A DNA stretch of 64,000 nucleotides. Origin: Acholeplasma sp. OttesenSCG-928-E16. GTDB taxonomy: Bacteria; Bacillota_I; Bacilli_A; Acholeplasmatales; Acholeplasmataceae. Shown one piece after another: positions 1 to 9,708 of this stretch. The notes under the pieces are model-generated. The model saw only the letters and a list, made by a program, of their open reading frames with translations, was not told the DNA's origin and did no database searches. Every line of letters starts with the position of its first letter. Position 1 is the first letter of the stretch. The DNA lies in contig JAJDIT010000002.1 of assembly GCA_030266845.1 (NCBI GenBank), forward strand, positions 1 through 64,000, given 5' to 3'. Made by a program: the position numbers and the translations under genes.

Positions 1-1135
1 TGACCCCGAAATTATCAGAAATTGTTGCTCCTAAATCAGCAAAGGTTTTTCTTACTGGAAGTTCTCCGCTTGCCTTTTGACTCTTAGAGTAAATGAGCAA
101 CGGAACATATTCTCTCGTATGATCGGTTCCCTGATGAACAGGATCGTTTCCATGATCAGCTGTGATTAAGACTAAATCATCTGACCTTAACATCTTAAGA
201 AATTGACCCAATTTCACATCGAATTCATCCATTGCTTTTCCGTATCCAATTGGATCACGTCTATGTCCATAAAGGGCATCGAAGTCGACAAGGTTCAAAA
301 AGCATAGTCCTTCAAATTCAGAATTGGCTACTCCCATTAGTTGCTCCATCCCATCGTCGTTTGAAACTGTTTTCCGATGAGAGGTTATTCCGTAGCCATC
401 AAAAATGTCATTGATTTTACCTAATGCAATAACATCCTTTGATCCTTCCTTTAGGAAATTTAAGGTCGTTTTATCGAATGGCTTAAGTGCATAATCGTGT
501 CTATTTGAAGTCCGCTTAAAGTCTTCCTTATTGGTTCCAACAAAAGGTCTTGCGATGACTCTTCCAACCATCCATTCGGGCTTCATTGTTATTTCTCTAG
601 CAATCTCGCAAATCCTATATTGTTCTGCTATTGGTATTATTTGCTCGTGCATCGCTATTTGTAAAACTGAGTCTGCTGAGGTGTAAACAATCAGTGCGCC
701 AGTCCTCATATGCTCTTCGCCTAAATCCTTTATTATCTCAGTTCCAGAAGCAGATATGTTTCCAATTATCTTTCTTCCGGTCCTAGCTTCTAGTTCTTTC
801 AGTAACTCTTCAGGAAATCCTGTGTCAGTAAAAGTCATGAATGGCTTTGTTGTATAAAGCCCCATCATTTCCCAGTGGCCAGTCATCGTGTCCTTTCCCA
901 CGGATGCCTCTGCCATCTTGGTATAATATCCCAAAGGAGTATCCGTTTTTTGAACTCCTTTAATATTAGTGATGTTTCCATAGCCAAGCTTCTGTAGATT
1001 TGGTAAATGCAAATTATAGTTTTCTGCAATATGAGCGATCGTGTTAGACCCTTGATCACCATATGCTTCAGCGTCATTCATTGCGCCTATCCCAACACTA
1101 TCCATTACTATTAAAAATATTCTCTTATACTTCAT
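1..1135 (-). CDS. deoB: Phosphopentomutase, partial (3' end beyond window)
   Basis: Interconverts (deoxy)ribose 1-phosphate and 5-phosphate in the cytoplasm, feeding nucleoside-derived sugar to DeoC aldolase. The frame starts at ATG 1135 and stays open to the left edge (about 378 codons), so only roughly the last 10-15 residues of a normal ~390-residue protein are missing. Visible alkaline-phosphatase-superfamily metal motifs are the N-terminal VMDSVG and, near the edge, ITADHGNDP and HTREYVPLL. The internal GHWEMMG and [10 protein letters not shown]-like stretches also fit DeoB. The start codon overlaps the xerD stop as ATGA, so the two are translationally coupled; the xerD-deoB order is the same as in Bacillus subtilis (ripX-drm). 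Confidence 0.95.
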   Translation of the reverse strand, partial: MKYKRIFLIVMDSVGIGAMNDAEAYGDQGSNTIAHIAENYNLHLPNLQKLGYGNITNIKGVQKTDTPLGYYTKMAEASVGKDTMTGHWEMMGLYTTKPFMTFTDTGFPEELLKELEARTGRKIIGNISASGTEIIKDLGEEHMRTGALIVYTSADSVLQIAMHEQIIPIAEQYRICEIAREITMKPEWMVGRVIARPFVGTNKEDFKRTSNRHDYALKPFDKTTLNFLKEGSKDVIALGKINDIFDGYGITSHRKTVSNDDGMEQLMGVANSEFEGLCFLNLVDFDALYGHRRDPIGYGKAMDEFDVKLGQFLKMLRSDDLVLITADHGNDPVHQGTDHTREYVPLLIYSKSQKASGELPVRKTFADLGATISDNFGV

Positions 1136-2037
1136 TTGTTTTCCTCCTTCGCCCTTGGATGCGTTTCATTATATATTTCCTTAATTCTCTTTTGACTAAT
1201 ATGTGTATAGATTTGAGTCGTCGAAATATCTTCATGTCCAAGAAGTGTCTGTAGACTTCTTAGATCAATTCCATTTTCTAAAAGATGAGTCGCGAAGCTA
1301 TGCCTCAATGTATGAGGAGAACACTCTACATCAATATTAGCATCTTTTGAAAGTTTCTTTAAGACCTTAAAAAAGCCTTGTCTAGTCAATGGAGTTCCAC
1401 TCTGATTTAAAAACAATATATCGGTTCGCATTATTTTTTTAAGTTTTTCTCTTCCGTTTAATAAATATTCTCTTATAGCCTTTACTGCCATATCGGAAAT
1501 TGGAACCATTCTTTCCTTATTTCCTTTTCCTAACACTATGACATACGCTTGGTTTAAATGAATATCCTTTAATTCAATATTAAGTAACTCTGAGACTCTT
1601 AAACCCGATCCATATATTAATTCTATCAGGGCTTTGTTTCTTAAGCCAAGTGGTGTTGATAGATCAATGCCCTCTAAAATAGATAATACCTCATCTATTG
1701 ATAAAACAGTTGGAAGATGCTTTTCAATCTTTGGAGTTTGAAACTCCTTAGTTATATCTTCTTCTATCTCTTTTTCCAATAATAGGAATTTGAAAAAATT
1801 TTTGATAGATGTGAGCTTTCTTGCGATCGACTTGGTTGAAATATGTTTTCTTTTCATTTTTTTAAGATATGCTTCAATATGAATTCTGTCTACTTCCTTT
1901 ACTTTTTTTATTCCATATATGTCATTAGCGTAGTCAAAAAATTGAATGATGTCTCTTTCGTATGCATCAATCGAATTCTTACTTAAACCTTTTTCTTTTT
2001 TTAGATAATAAACAAAATCCTTAATTATATATTTCAT
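1132..2037 (-). CDS. xerD: Tyrosine recombinase XerD
   Basis: Site-specific recombinase that resolves chromosome dimers at dif with XerC. The protein has 301 residues, the usual XerC/D size. An N-terminal SAM-like DNA-binding domain spans about residues 1-90 and the catalytic domain about 105-295. The full catalytic set is readable: R147 (GSGLRVSE), K171 (LGKGNKE), H242 and R245 (PHTLRH), H268 (LLGHED) and Y277 (IYTHIS). Assignment to XerD rather than XerC rests on its place upstream of deoB, as in B. subtilis. It overlaps hemW and deoB by 4 bp each (ATGA). Confidence 0.92.
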   Translation of the reverse strand: MKYIIKDFVYYLKKEKGLSKNSIDAYERDIIQFFDYANDIYGIKKVKEVDRIHIEAYLKKMKRKHISTKSIARKLTSIKNFFKFLLLEKEIEEDITKEFQTPKIEKHLPTVLSIDEVLSILEGIDLSTPLGLRNKALIELIYGSGLRVSELLNIELKDIHLNQAYVIVLGKGNKERMVPISDMAVKAIREYLLNGREKLKKIMRTDILFLNQSGTPLTRQGFFKVLKKLSKDANIDVECSPHTLRHSFATHLLENGIDLRSLQTLLGHEDISTTQIYTHISQKRIKEIYNETHPRAKEENK

Positions 2038-3122
2038 ACAAAAATCTCAAACACCTGATTTCCAAGAAAAATTCCTTTTTTCGTTAACCTTAAATTGCCA
2101 TCAACAATTTCCAATAACCCATCTTGAATTCTTTTTTTTATATCTTCATACTTTCTTAAAATATCAATGCCGTACTTCTGATTAATTTTTTCAATATTGA
2201 CACCATCTATTTTGCGTAATCCAAATATCATCTCATCTTGAATTAAATCCGCTGGCGTCTGTTCTATTCTTTCGTATACTGTGTTCTTAATATACTGACT
2301 AATAACGCGATTGTTTTTCGTTCTAATACCATCAATGAATCCAGAAGAACCGAGCCCTACTCCTATATATTCTTCTAACTCCCAATATTTTAAGTTATGC
2401 TTTGATTCAAAACCTCGATGACAAAAATTAGATATTTCATAATGTGTGTAACCAGCTTTACTCAATTTATCGATTACTCTATTGAACATTTGAGCTTCTG
2501 TGTCCTCATCCACTAATGAAAGCCCTTTGTATTTATATTGATGATAAAGAAGGGTATTGTTTTCCAAAATAAGTGAATAAAAAGATACATGAGCCGGATT
2601 GATTCTAATCACTTCATCAATATCATTCTCTAGATCAGATAATGTTTGACCAGGAATACCAAAAATCATATCAATATTGATATTTTGGAAACCAAGATTA
2701 GTTAATGATTCAAAGACAGTATAAACATTTTCTTTAGAGTGAGTTCTCTTTAAAAGGGATAGATTAGTTTCGTTAAAAGACTGGACACCAAGACTTATCC
2801 GATTGACGCCATACTTTTTTAGTAATTTCCCGAATTCAAAAGAATATAAATCAGGGTTAATTTCAATCGAGAATTCAATAGGGTTTATTTCCCTTAATTC
2901 ATACAACAGTTTTTCCAGCTCAACCAAACCTAAAAGATTGGGAGTTCCTCCCCCAATATAAATTGTATCTATTGAGGAAAAATATTCGCTGTATGTCCTG
3001 ATTTCCTTAATTAATGCGTCCATATATTCTGAAATCTCGTTCTTATAAGGAACCTTTTTAACAAAATCACAATAGCTACATATCGTTTTGCAGAACGGAA
3101 TATGAATATATAAACCTTTCAT
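2034..3122 (-). CDS. hemW: Radical SAM heme chaperone HemW (CPO-III-like)
   Basis: Radical SAM protein of the HemW family, often misnamed oxygen-independent coproporphyrinogen oxidase; HemW binds heme and delivers it to client proteins. The 362 residues carry the 4Fe-4S motif C11-x3-C15-x2-C18 directly after an IHIPF start, the SAM-binding GGGTPN at 57-62, and an HYEISNF segment followed by the C-terminal HemW domain. True HemN enzymes have one more cysteine after the motif (CxxxCxxCxC); here the residue pair after C18 is DF, which supports HemW. First gene of hemW-xerD-deoB, overlapping xerD by 4 bp. No heme-biosynthesis gene lies nearby. Confidence 0.9.
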   Translation of the reverse strand: MKGLYIHIPFCKTICSYCDFVKKVPYKNEISEYMDALIKEIRTYSEYFSSIDTIYIGGGTPNLLGLVELEKLLYELREINPIEFSIEINPDLYSFEFGKLLKKYGVNRISLGVQSFNETNLSLLKRTHSKENVYTVFESLTNLGFQNINIDMIFGIPGQTLSDLENDIDEVIRINPAHVSFYSLILENNTLLYHQYKYKGLSLVDEDTEAQMFNRVIDKLSKAGYTHYEISNFCHRGFESKHNLKYWELEEYIGVGLGSSGFIDGIRTKNNRVISQYIKNTVYERIEQTPADLIQDEMIFGLRKIDGVNIEKINQKYGIDILRKYEDIKKRIQDGLLEIVDGNLRLTKKGIFLGNQVFEIFV

Positions 3123-3179
3123 TTCTTACACCCCACTTTATTTTAACACAAAATGTTATGTAAACCAATTATTAAGTCA

Positions 3180-3208
3180 TTGTTATTTCATGAGTTTTCG
3201 TTTATAAT
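3180..3208 (+). promoter_or_regulatory. SigA-type promoter of the GNAT-fold gene
   Basis: TTGTTA (3180-3185), 17-base spacer, TATAAT (3203-3208). Transcription would begin near 3215, about 40 bases before the ATG at 3254, with an AAGAGG ribosome site at 3241-3246. Confidence 0.6.
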
Positions 3209-3253
3209 ATGAGTGCATTAAAAAAGAGAGAAAAAAATTGAAGAGGTATAAAA

Positions 3254-4384
3254 ATGCTTGAAATAAAGAGAGTTAATTCAAGACAAACAAGGAGAGATTT
3301 TGTTAATATTGTCGATAAAATCTATAAGAATTCTGAGTATTATGTGCCAACCATTAAACTGGATGACCATGAGATGTTCAATGAAAAAAAGAACATTCAC
3401 CTAAAAGATGCCATATGGTATCCAATTGTTGTATATAGAGATAAAAAACCGGTTGGTCGAGTAATCGGAATCATTCAAAATTTAGCAGAAAAGAAAACTG
3501 GAGTAAGAACCGCCCGATTCTATTACTTTGATTGTTTTGAGGACTTTGAAGCTTGTGAATTCATGATGAATGAGATATTTAGATGGGCTAAACAAAATGG
3601 AGCTGTATCAATTCATGGACCATTAGGTTTTAATGACACTGACCGTGAAGGTATGGTAGTTGAGGGTTTTGATACAATGGGGACCTATGTCAGTTTATAT
3701 AATTATCCATATTATGTAGATTTTATGGAAAAATTGGGATTTACAAAGGATGTCGATTGGCTTCAACATCGTGTTTCTTTACCAGATAGAGATGCAGAAA
3801 TCATTGGAAAAATTGATAGATTATCCGACCTTGTCCAAAAAAGATATAAACTTCATTTCGGTACTTCAAAAAACAACAAGGAATTCATCAAAAAATACGG
3901 GATGCCGGTGTTTGAAGTACTTAATAAGGCATATGCTCCACTTTATGAGACAGTGCCAATTGATAATATCACCGCTGAAAGGATAATTTCTGGTTTCAAA
4001 TTACTAATCACCACTGAATTATGCTGTATTGTACTAGATGAAAATGAAAAACCAATTGCATTTGCGATTTGTTTCGCAAATATCTCTAAAGCAGTGGCTA
4101 AATCTAAAGGACGTCTTTTACCATTTGGAATTTTCCGTTTAATGAGAGCAATTAAACACTATGATGTAATTGATCTAGCGTTGATTGCGGTAATTCCAGA
4201 GTATCAATCAAAAGGAATTAACGCAATGCTTATGAGTTATATCTCAAAAGCATATTATCGACACAATGTAAAATATATGGAAACCAACCTAAATCTTGAG
4301 GAAAACATTCAGGTTCAGTCTTTATGGAAGGACATAGATTCTAAGGTTTATAGAAGAAATAGATCTTGGAAGAGATCATTATAA
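3254..4384 (+). CDS. Uncharacterised GNAT-fold protein (376 residues)
   Basis: Specific substrate unknown. The C-terminal part (about residues 245-376) has GNAT acetyltransferase features: a beta strand followed by AVIPEYQSKGINAML, which matches the acetyl-CoA pyrophosphate loop pattern Q-x-K/R-G-x-N/G, and then a METNLNLEENIQ stretch typical of proteins in this family. The N-terminal half contains GPLGFNDTDREG, a conserved-looking loop I do not recognise functionally. No signal peptide or membrane segment is visible, so it is probably cytoplasmic. It is monocistronic, divergent from hemW, and ends at a strong bidirectional terminator. It may be an N-acyltransferase acting on an amino acid or peptide, but this is only inferred from the fold. 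Confidence 0.75.
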   Translation: MLEIKRVNSRQTRRDFVNIVDKIYKNSEYYVPTIKLDDHEMFNEKKNIHLKDAIWYPIVVYRDKKPVGRVIGIIQNLAEKKTGVRTARFYYFDCFEDFEACEFMMNEIFRWAKQNGAVSIHGPLGFNDTDREGMVVEGFDTMGTYVSLYNYPYYVDFMEKLGFTKDVDWLQHRVSLPDRDAEIIGKIDRLSDLVQKRYKLHFGTSKNNKEFIKKYGMPVFEVLNKAYAPLYETVPIDNITAERIISGFKLLITTELCCIVLDENEKPIAFAICFANISKAVAKSKGRLLPFGIFRLMRAIKHYDVIDLALIAVIPEYQSKGINAMLMSYISKAYYRHNVKYMETNLNLEENIQVQSLWKDIDSKVYRRNRSWKRSL

Positions 4385-4413
4385 TATTTATCCTAATTTA
4401 ATAAGAAAGAAAA

Positions 4414-4444
4414 AAAGAATCCAAATACACGATTTGGATTCTTT
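4414..4444. terminator. Bidirectional terminator between GNAT gene and lepA
   Basis: Perfect 13-bp inverted repeat (4414-4426 with 4432-4444) around a 5-base loop, A-rich on the left and T-rich on the right. It can terminate both the plus-strand GNAT gene and the minus-strand lepA. Confidence 0.85.
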
Positions 4445-4463
4445 AAATAAACCAAGTTGATTT

Positions 4464-6287
4464 TTAATCATCTGAATTGGACAATATTGCCATGAATGCT
4501 TCCTGTGGAACTTCAACCTTACCGACAGACTTCATTCTCTTTTTACCTTCTTTTTGTTTAGAGAGTAACTTTTTCTTTCTAGAGACATCTCCTCCATAAC
4601 ATTTTGCAAGAACATCTTTTCTCATCGCTTTTATCGTTGACCTAGCAATAATTTTATTTCCAAGTGCCGCTTGAACTGGAATCTCAAACATCTGCCTTGG
4701 AATTAAATCTCTAAGTTTATCACAAATCACTTTACCCCTGTGATATGCAAAATCTCTATGAACTATTAAAGATAAGGCATCAACAACTTCGCCATTTAAT
4801 AGGATATCCATCTTTTGAAGCTTAGATTGGTGATATCCAGAAAGCTCATAATCAAAAGAAGCATATCCCTTCGTTGATGATTTTAACTTGTCAAAAAAAT
4901 CATAAACGATCTCGGATAAAGGTAAATCATACGTTAACATCACTCTAAAATCATCAAGATATTGCATATCATCAAAGATACCCCTTTTTTTCTGGCAGAT
5001 ATCCATGATTGCACCAACATACTCCTTTGGTGACATTATAGTAGCTTTTACAAACGGCTCTTCAATATGCGAAATAGTTTGAGGTGATGGCATCATAGAA
5101 GGATTATCAATTTGGATCATTGTGCCATCAGTTAAAAAAACGTTATAAATTACGGAAGGAGCGGTAGCAATCAACTCAATATTGAACTCTCTGGTTATTC
5201 TTTCTTCAATTACTTCCATGTGTAATAATCCTAAAAACCCTGTTCTAAATCCAAACCCTAAGGCTTGAGAGGTTTCTGGCTCGAAAATTAAGGAAGCATC
5301 GTTTAATTTTAGTTTTTCTAACGCCTCTTTTAAGTCATTGTATTTTGAAGAATCAATTGGATATAACCCACAAAAAACAACTGAGTTCATTTTGCGGTAG
5401 CCCGGTAATGCTTCACTTGCCCTATTATTAGCATTAGTAATCGTATCACCTACACCAATAGTGTTTATATCCTTTATTGAAGCAGTTAAATACCCTACAT
5501 CTCCTGGACCTAGGATGTCTCTTTTAGTCTGTTTAGGGGTATTAACACCAACCTCTAGCACTTCATACTGAGCCTTTGATGCCATGAATTCTATTATATC
5601 ACCCTTTTTGATTGTTCCATTTACGATTCTAATCGATGGGATAACCCCACGATAAGAGTCAAAATATGAGTCAAAAACAAGAGCTTGCAACGGGGCATCA
5701 GCATCACCATTTGGTGCTTTGATCTCTTTTACCACTCTCTCTAGAATTTGTTCTATCCCTATTCCATCTTTAGCACTTGCTAAGACCGCATTTTGTGCTG
5801 GAATGCCTATAACGTTTTCGATTTCATCCTTTACCTTTTGAGGCTCAGCACTTGGTAAATCAATTTTATTAATCACTGGGATTATCTCTAAGTTATTATC
5901 AATTGCTAAATATACATTCGCTAACGTCTGAGCTTCTATCCCCTGTGCCGCATCAACGACTAAAATAGCCCCTTCACAGGCAGCTAGTGATCTTGAAACC
6001 TCATATGTAAAATCAACATGCCCTGGGGTATCAATCAAATGCATAGTATATTCTTCACCATCAAGAGCTTTATACATTAACTCAACGGCATTCAATTTGA
6101 TTGTTATTCCTCTTTCTCTTTCAAGGTCCATCGAATCAAGAATTTGTTCTTTCTTTTCTCTTTCTGTAATAGTATTAGTCTTTTCTAATATACGATCGGC
6201 AAGAGTTGATTTTCCATGATCAATATGAGCAATTATTGAAAAGTTTCTTATTTTCTGTTGTCTTTTATTTAAGTCGTCATTTTTCAT
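4464..6287 (-). CDS. lepA: Elongation factor 4 (LepA), ribosomal back-translocase GTPase
   Basis: Translational GTPase that acts on stalled or mistranslocated ribosomes. At 607 residues it is full length. The G1 motif AHIDHGKST (20-28), G3 DTPGHVD, and G4 NKID are intact. The later domains show the LepA-specific [19 protein letters not shown] segment and the C-terminal [22 protein letters not shown] region that reaches the peptidyl-transferase centre. It has its own promoter (TTGTCA, 17 bases, TACAAT) and shares a terminator with the convergent GNAT gene. Confidence 0.97.
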   Translation of the reverse strand: MKNDDLNKRQQKIRNFSIIAHIDHGKSTLADRILEKTNTITEREKKEQILDSMDLERERGITIKLNAVELMYKALDGEEYTMHLIDTPGHVDFTYEVSRSLAACEGAILVVDAAQGIEAQTLANVYLAIDNNLEIIPVINKIDLPSAEPQKVKDEIENVIGIPAQNAVLASAKDGIGIEQILERVVKEIKAPNGDADAPLQALVFDSYFDSYRGVIPSIRIVNGTIKKGDIIEFMASKAQYEVLEVGVNTPKQTKRDILGPGDVGYLTASIKDINTIGVGDTITNANNRASEALPGYRKMNSVVFCGLYPIDSSKYNDLKEALEKLKLNDASLIFEPETSQALGFGFRTGFLGLLHMEVIEERITREFNIELIATAPSVIYNVFLTDGTMIQIDNPSMMPSPQTISHIEEPFVKATIMSPKEYVGAIMDICQKKRGIFDDMQYLDDFRVMLTYDLPLSEIVYDFFDKLKSSTKGYASFDYELSGYHQSKLQKMDILLNGEVVDALSLIVHRDFAYHRGKVICDKLRDLIPRQMFEIPVQAALGNKIIARSTIKAMRKDVLAKCYGGDVSRKKKLLSKQKEGKKRMKSVGKVEVPQEAFMAILSNSDD

Positions 6288-6316
6288 AAAATCTTTATCC
6301 TTATTTGCAACGATTT

Positions 6317-6345
6317 ATTGTATCATTTTTGCTAATTTATGACAA
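6317..6345 (-). promoter_or_regulatory. lepA promoter
   Basis: Minus strand: -35 TTGTCA (6345-6340), 17-base spacer, -10 TACAAT (6322-6317), about 30 bases from the lepA ATG. Confidence 0.6.
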
Positions 6346-6377
6346 GTGAAAATAAAATGAAAAATGTTTCAAATCAC

Positions 6378-6406
6378 TTGCAAAAGTTTGATAAATGATA
6401 TATAAT
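6378..6406 (+). promoter_or_regulatory. Promoter of the repeat lipoprotein gene
   Basis: TTGCAA (6378-6383), 17-base spacer, TATAAT (6401-6406). The predicted start of transcription near 6413 leaves a leader of about 35 bases that contains AGGAGG (6437-6442). Confidence 0.7.
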
Positions 6407-6448
6407 CATATCTGTGAAAAAACAATTAAGTTAATAGGAGGAAAAAGA

Positions 6449-7912
6449 ATGAAAAAAGTTTTAAGTGTTTTTTTAGCGCTTGTAGCTGTAGTAACGCTTG
6501 TCGCATGCGATAATACAGTAAAACCATCTACTGGCGTTGGTTACGGATTGGTTCATAAACATTATGTTGGAAAGGCGACTCTCACAGTTGATGGAGAAGG
6601 ACTAGTTACAGAAGCAAAACTTGATGAATATTATTTACCATATAATATCGCAAATGTTACTGGACAAGTCGGAACATATAAAGGTGTTGCTTACGGATTG
6701 GTTCATAAACATTATGTTGGTATGGTTACAATAACTACTGATAAAGATGTAGTTACTGATGCTGAAATAGATGAATACTATTTACCATACAATTTAGCAA
6801 ACCTAGCAAACCAAACTGTTGCTGATGGAGCTACTGATGCTGTATCTGTTGTTGGAGCAAGTTCAACTACAGTATATGCTAAATATTTCTCAGCTGGTGG
6901 TACACTTTGGACTAGTAAAGGTGCAAATGCTTGGTTCGCAACAATTGATGGAAAAGAAGTAAACATTGAAGATTGGGTTAAGACTCCTGCTAATGCAAAA
7001 GTATATGCTGAAGCTTGTGATAATGATAAAATATTTATCGCTAATTCCGATGGAACTAAACATGCTTCTTACAAGACTCAATATGAAATAGCAGCAAATA
7101 ATGCAAATACTGATAATACTGCTAAGACTGGTGTTGCTAGATACTTAAAATCAACAACTGGTTATGGTGGAACTAGATGGGATTGGCAAGATGCTATGGA
7201 TAAGCTAGTTGATTTATTTAAAGGTTCTAAGATGGATGCAAACTTAGAAGACGCTGCAATTAATGATGATGGTTTCTGGAATGTTGGTGGTGTTGTTACT
7301 GACTCTACACTAGTTGATTTTAAAGATTACTATACTGTTGGTGTTAATGCATACAAAGGAAGAGTAGTAATCTCAGGTCCAACAGATACATTTATTGATG
7401 GAACTAAATTATATGCTAAATATGTAAAAGTTGGTGATGTACTATTCACTGGTTCTACTGGTTCAAGTGCAACTGATGGTACTCCAGTATACTCAGCTTC
7501 TGGTATTACAGATATCGAACAATGGGTCAAGACTCCTGCAAATGCAAAAGCATATGCTGAAGCTTGTGATTCAGGAAATGTATTCTTAGCAACTTCTGCA
7601 GGTGCAAAACATGCTTCTTATAAAACTTATTATGAATTTGCTAACAATTTAACTGGCGTTTCACAATTCTTAAAATCTACTACTGGATACGGTGGAACTA
7701 AATGGGATTGGAAAGACGCTATGGATAAACTAGAAAAATTATTCAAAGGATCTAAAATGAATTTAAACATGGCAGATGCTGATACAAATGATGATGGTTT
7801 CTGGGTAATTGGTGACCTTACTACTGACTCAACATTAGTTGACTTTAAGGATTATTACGCTGTAGGTTTAACTGCATATAATGATGCAATAGCAAACAGA
7901 AACGCAAAATAA
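6449..7912 (+). CDS. Secreted lipoprotein with two short and two long internal repeats (possible FMN-binding-domain relative)
   Basis: The ATG at 6449 follows AGGAGG with good spacing and starts a typical lipoprotein signal: MKK, a hydrophobic core, then the lipobox TLVAC, so Cys would be lipidated after processing by LspA. The mature protein (about 470 residues) is built from repeats. Two copies of GYGLVHKHYVG, each followed by a strand and DEYYLPYN, come first; two copies of a ~125-residue unit (VKTPANAK...YAEACD, STTGYGG, WDW, AMDKL, LFKGSKM, DDGFW, DSTLVDFKDYY) follow. The YGLVHKHYVG-type start and the DAVSVVGASST segment resemble FMN-binding domains flavinylated by ApbE, but with two extra residues before GAS. 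No enzyme signature is seen. The function is unknown; an extracellular binding or redox role is a guess. Confidence 0.8.
   Translation: MKKVLSVFLALVAVVTLVACDNTVKPSTGVGYGLVHKHYVGKATLTVDGEGLVTEAKLDEYYLPYNIANVTGQVGTYKGVAYGLVHKHYVGMVTITTDKDVVTDAEIDEYYLPYNLANLANQTVADGATDAVSVVGASSTTVYAKYFSAGGTLWTSKGANAWFATIDGKEVNIEDWVKTPANAKVYAEACDNDKIFIANSDGTKHASYKTQYEIAANNANTDNTAKTGVARYLKSTTGYGGTRWDWQDAMDKLVDLFKGSKMDANLEDAAINDDGFWNVGGVVTDSTLVDFKDYYTVGVNAYKGRVVISGPTDTFIDGTKLYAKYVKVGDVLFTGSTGSSATDGTPVYSASGITDIEQWVKTPANAKAYAEACDSGNVFLATSAGAKHASYKTYYEFANNLTGVSQFLKSTTGYGGTKWDWKDAMDKLEKLFKGSKMNLNMADADTNDDGFWVIGDLTTDSTLVDFKDYYAVGLTAYNDAIANRNAK
6541..6720 (+). repeat. Exact 30-bp direct repeat, copies at 6541-6570 and 6691-6720
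   Basis: The same 30 bases, starting ttacggattg, occur twice in frame 150 bp apart inside the lipoprotein gene, encoding YGLVHKHYVG. The flanking codons differ although the protein pattern continues, so nucleotide identity is confined to this block. Confidence 0.95.
6964..7879 (+). repeat. Two tandem ~125-residue coding repeats (about 6964-7354 and 7514-7879)
   Basis: The two units begin IED/EQWVKTPANAK and end DFKDYY-x-VG-x-x-AY. They share STTGYGGT, WDW-x-DAMDKL and LFKGSKM blocks. Each is preceded by a KLYAKY/TVYAKY strand, so the duplicated unit probably includes that strand. DNA identity is lower than protein identity, which indicates an older duplication than the 30-bp repeat. Confidence 0.85.
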
Positions 7913-7930
7913 TAATTTAAGCATTAAATT

Positions 7931-7965
7931 AAAGGCTCGTGATTATTAATCACAAGCCTTTTTTT
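7931..7965. terminator. Terminator of lipoprotein gene, overlapping the 3' end of the convergent kinase gene
   Basis: Stem AAAGGCT-c-GTGAT (7931-7943) with ATCAC-a-AGCCTTT (7949-7961), loop TATTA, then a T run to 7965. The stop codon of the minus-strand P-loop gene (7946-7948) lies in the loop. Confidence 0.85.
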
Positions 7966-8464
7966 CTTTCTCTAAAAATTTATTAACTTCTTTTCTATTC
8001 TTAAATACTAATACTTTATCTTTATATTTATTGATAATATCTTTATAATATTCTTTTTGTTTTTTTGATCTTCCTTTATATAAAACCCACTTAATGAACT
8101 CTAAGTCTATCTTATCTTTACAACCAGGAGCACACGAATAACGAACAATTCCCTTGTTTTCTTGATATCTTTTAATAACACTTTTTAAACAAAAAAATCT
8201 ATTAAAGTTTAAAAATATAATCCGGTCTACTATTTGAAATCTATTTTGAAATACTTTGCTCCAATTCCCATCTACTACAAAGTTCTCATGTTCTTCGAGG
8301 AACGAATCTATCGTTTCCTGCACTTCTGATGGCTCTTTTTTTACCCAATTCGGATGAAAATTTATTGAATCCAAGTAAAGAGGAGTTATATTATATAATT
8401 CTGAGAGTTCTTTTGCAAGCGTTGATTTTCCGGCTCCGCTATAGCCTATAATTGCTATTTTCAC
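7946..8464 (-). CDS. P-loop NTPase, adenylate-kinase-like (topology-modulation/FlaR-like family)
   Basis: Small nucleoside/nucleotide-kinase-like protein of 172 residues. A Walker A motif GYSGAGKST lies at residues 7-15, directly after the first beta strand. The segments LDSINFHPNW and FVVDGNW are characteristic of the family annotated as 'DNA topology modulation protein FlaR'. The true substrate is not known. The ATG overlaps the upstream CNNM gene stop by 4 bp, so it is the last gene of that operon. Its last codons (KKACD) are written by the terminator hairpin, so the tail is probably dispensable. Confidence 0.8.
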   Translation of the reverse strand: MKIAIIGYSGAGKSTLAKELSELYNITPLYLDSINFHPNWVKKEPSEVQETIDSFLEEHENFVVDGNWSKVFQNRFQIVDRIIFLNFNRFFCLKSVIKRYQENKGIVRYSCAPGCKDKIDLEFIKWVLYKGRSKKQKEYYKDIINKYKDKVLVFKNRKEVNKFLEKEKKACD

Positions 8465-9708
8465 TCTGATTTTTCATCTGATTTATTGGTATATGTTACT
8501 AAGACCTCTTTCACCGCAGTGTCACTCGCCTCTTCCACAACCAATTTTAAACCAAATTTCTCGATTATCGCTCCCTTTTTAGGAATGATACCAAGTTCTT
8601 CTTGAATCCAGCCGTTAATAGTATAAGAGTCAATCTCTTCATTTATATCAAATAATTCTAGGATATCATCGAAATCTGCCAATCCTTTAACTTTGTATGT
8701 GTTATCATCAATCTTAGTTATTTGTTGAATAATTTCATCATGTTCATCCCAAATATCACCAACTATTTCTTCTAAAATGTCTTCCATCGTGACTAATCCG
8801 ACTGTCCCGCCAAACTCATCCTTAACTATTGCAACATGGGCTTTATTTTGTCTTAAAAGAGTCAATAGATCAGTTATTTTCATAAACTCAGTCACAAAAA
8901 CAGGTTTTGACATCATGTCCGCCACTTTTTCTGTTCCTAGTAAAACATAATTATAAAAATCCTTAAAGTTTAGAACACCAATTATATTATCGATTGTTCC
9001 TTGAAAGATTGGTAATCTTGAATAGCCTGACTTTCTAAACTTTTCTTTAATATCTTCATCATTATCATTATCAAAATCAACAGCAATAATTTTTACTCTT
9101 GGAGTTAAGATGTTTTCTATTATTTCATCATCAAACTCGATAACATTTCTAATTAAAGTACCCTCATTTTCATTGATGCCTCCATCTTCCTCGGCTTCAT
9201 CGACAAGAGTTAAGAGTTCATCCTCTGTGATAGTTTGATCAGATTTGAAGTTAAATAATTTTGAAAGTCCTTTTTTCATAAGGCCAAATAAAAAACTAAA
9301 TGGTGTAAATAACCAAATCAAGACTTGAAAAATCGGAGCAACTAATATCGCGAATCTTTCTGGTACTTCTTTTGCCAGGCTTTTGGGTAGTATCTCCCCA
9401 AATATTAAGATAACTAGCGTCATAACCACAGTTGAAATGGTTGCTCCATATGTTGGATTCATATCTAAAAATAGAAGAGTCGAGATGGTGGTTGCCGCAA
9501 TATTAACGATATTATTTCCAATTAAAAGGGTAGTTAATAGCTTATCAAAATCATCAGATATTTTTAGTGCCAACTTTGCTCCTTTTTTTCCAATTGAAGC
9601 CATGTTTTTCATTCTAATTTTATTCATTGATGAAAAGGCTGTTTCAGTAGATGAGAAGAAAGCCGATAATAAGACAAGCCCAATTAGAGCTAATATTTGC
9701 CCAATCAT
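8461..9708 (-). CDS. CNNM/CorC-family membrane protein, copy 1 (DUF21 + CBS pair + CorC_HlyC)
   Basis: Family linked to Mg2+ (and possibly Co2+) export and often misnamed hemolysin. The 415 residues comprise an N-terminal DUF21 transmembrane domain (about 1-175, beginning with SAFFSSTETAFSSMNKIR), a tandem CBS domain (about 195-325, with GGTVGLVTMEDILEEIVGDIWDE) and a C-terminal CorC_HlyC domain (about 335-410). The ATG shares its A with the stop of the upstream paralogue (TAATG), so the two copies are translationally coupled and may work as a heteromer. Confidence 0.92.
   Translation of the reverse strand: MIGQILALIGLVLLSAFFSSTETAFSSMNKIRMKNMASIGKKGAKLALKISDDFDKLLTTLLIGNNIVNIAATTISTLLFLDMNPTYGATISTVVMTLVILIFGEILPKSLAKEVPERFAILVAPIFQVLIWLFTPFSFLFGLMKKGLSKLFNFKSDQTITEDELLTLVDEAEEDGGINENEGTLIRNVIEFDDEIIENILTPRVKIIAVDFDNDNDEDIKEKFRKSGYSRLPIFQGTIDNIIGVLNFKDFYNYVLLGTEKVADMMSKPVFVTEFMKITDLLTLLRQNKAHVAIVKDEFGGTVGLVTMEDILEEIVGDIWDEHDEIIQQITKIDDNTYKVKGLADFDDILELFDINEEIDSYTINGWIQEELGIIPKKGAIIEKFGLKLVVEEASDTAVKEVLVTYTNKSDEKSE

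Noticed and set aside
1132-3122. Mycoplasma code (UGA = Trp)
   Set aside because: xerD and hemW end in TGA with tight ATGA overlaps, and tryptophans are TGG throughout.
6541-6720. Pair of identical 30-bp direct repeats as a mini CRISPR array
   Set aside because: Only two copies, 120 bp apart, in frame within a coding gene; no cas genes or spacer-like units.
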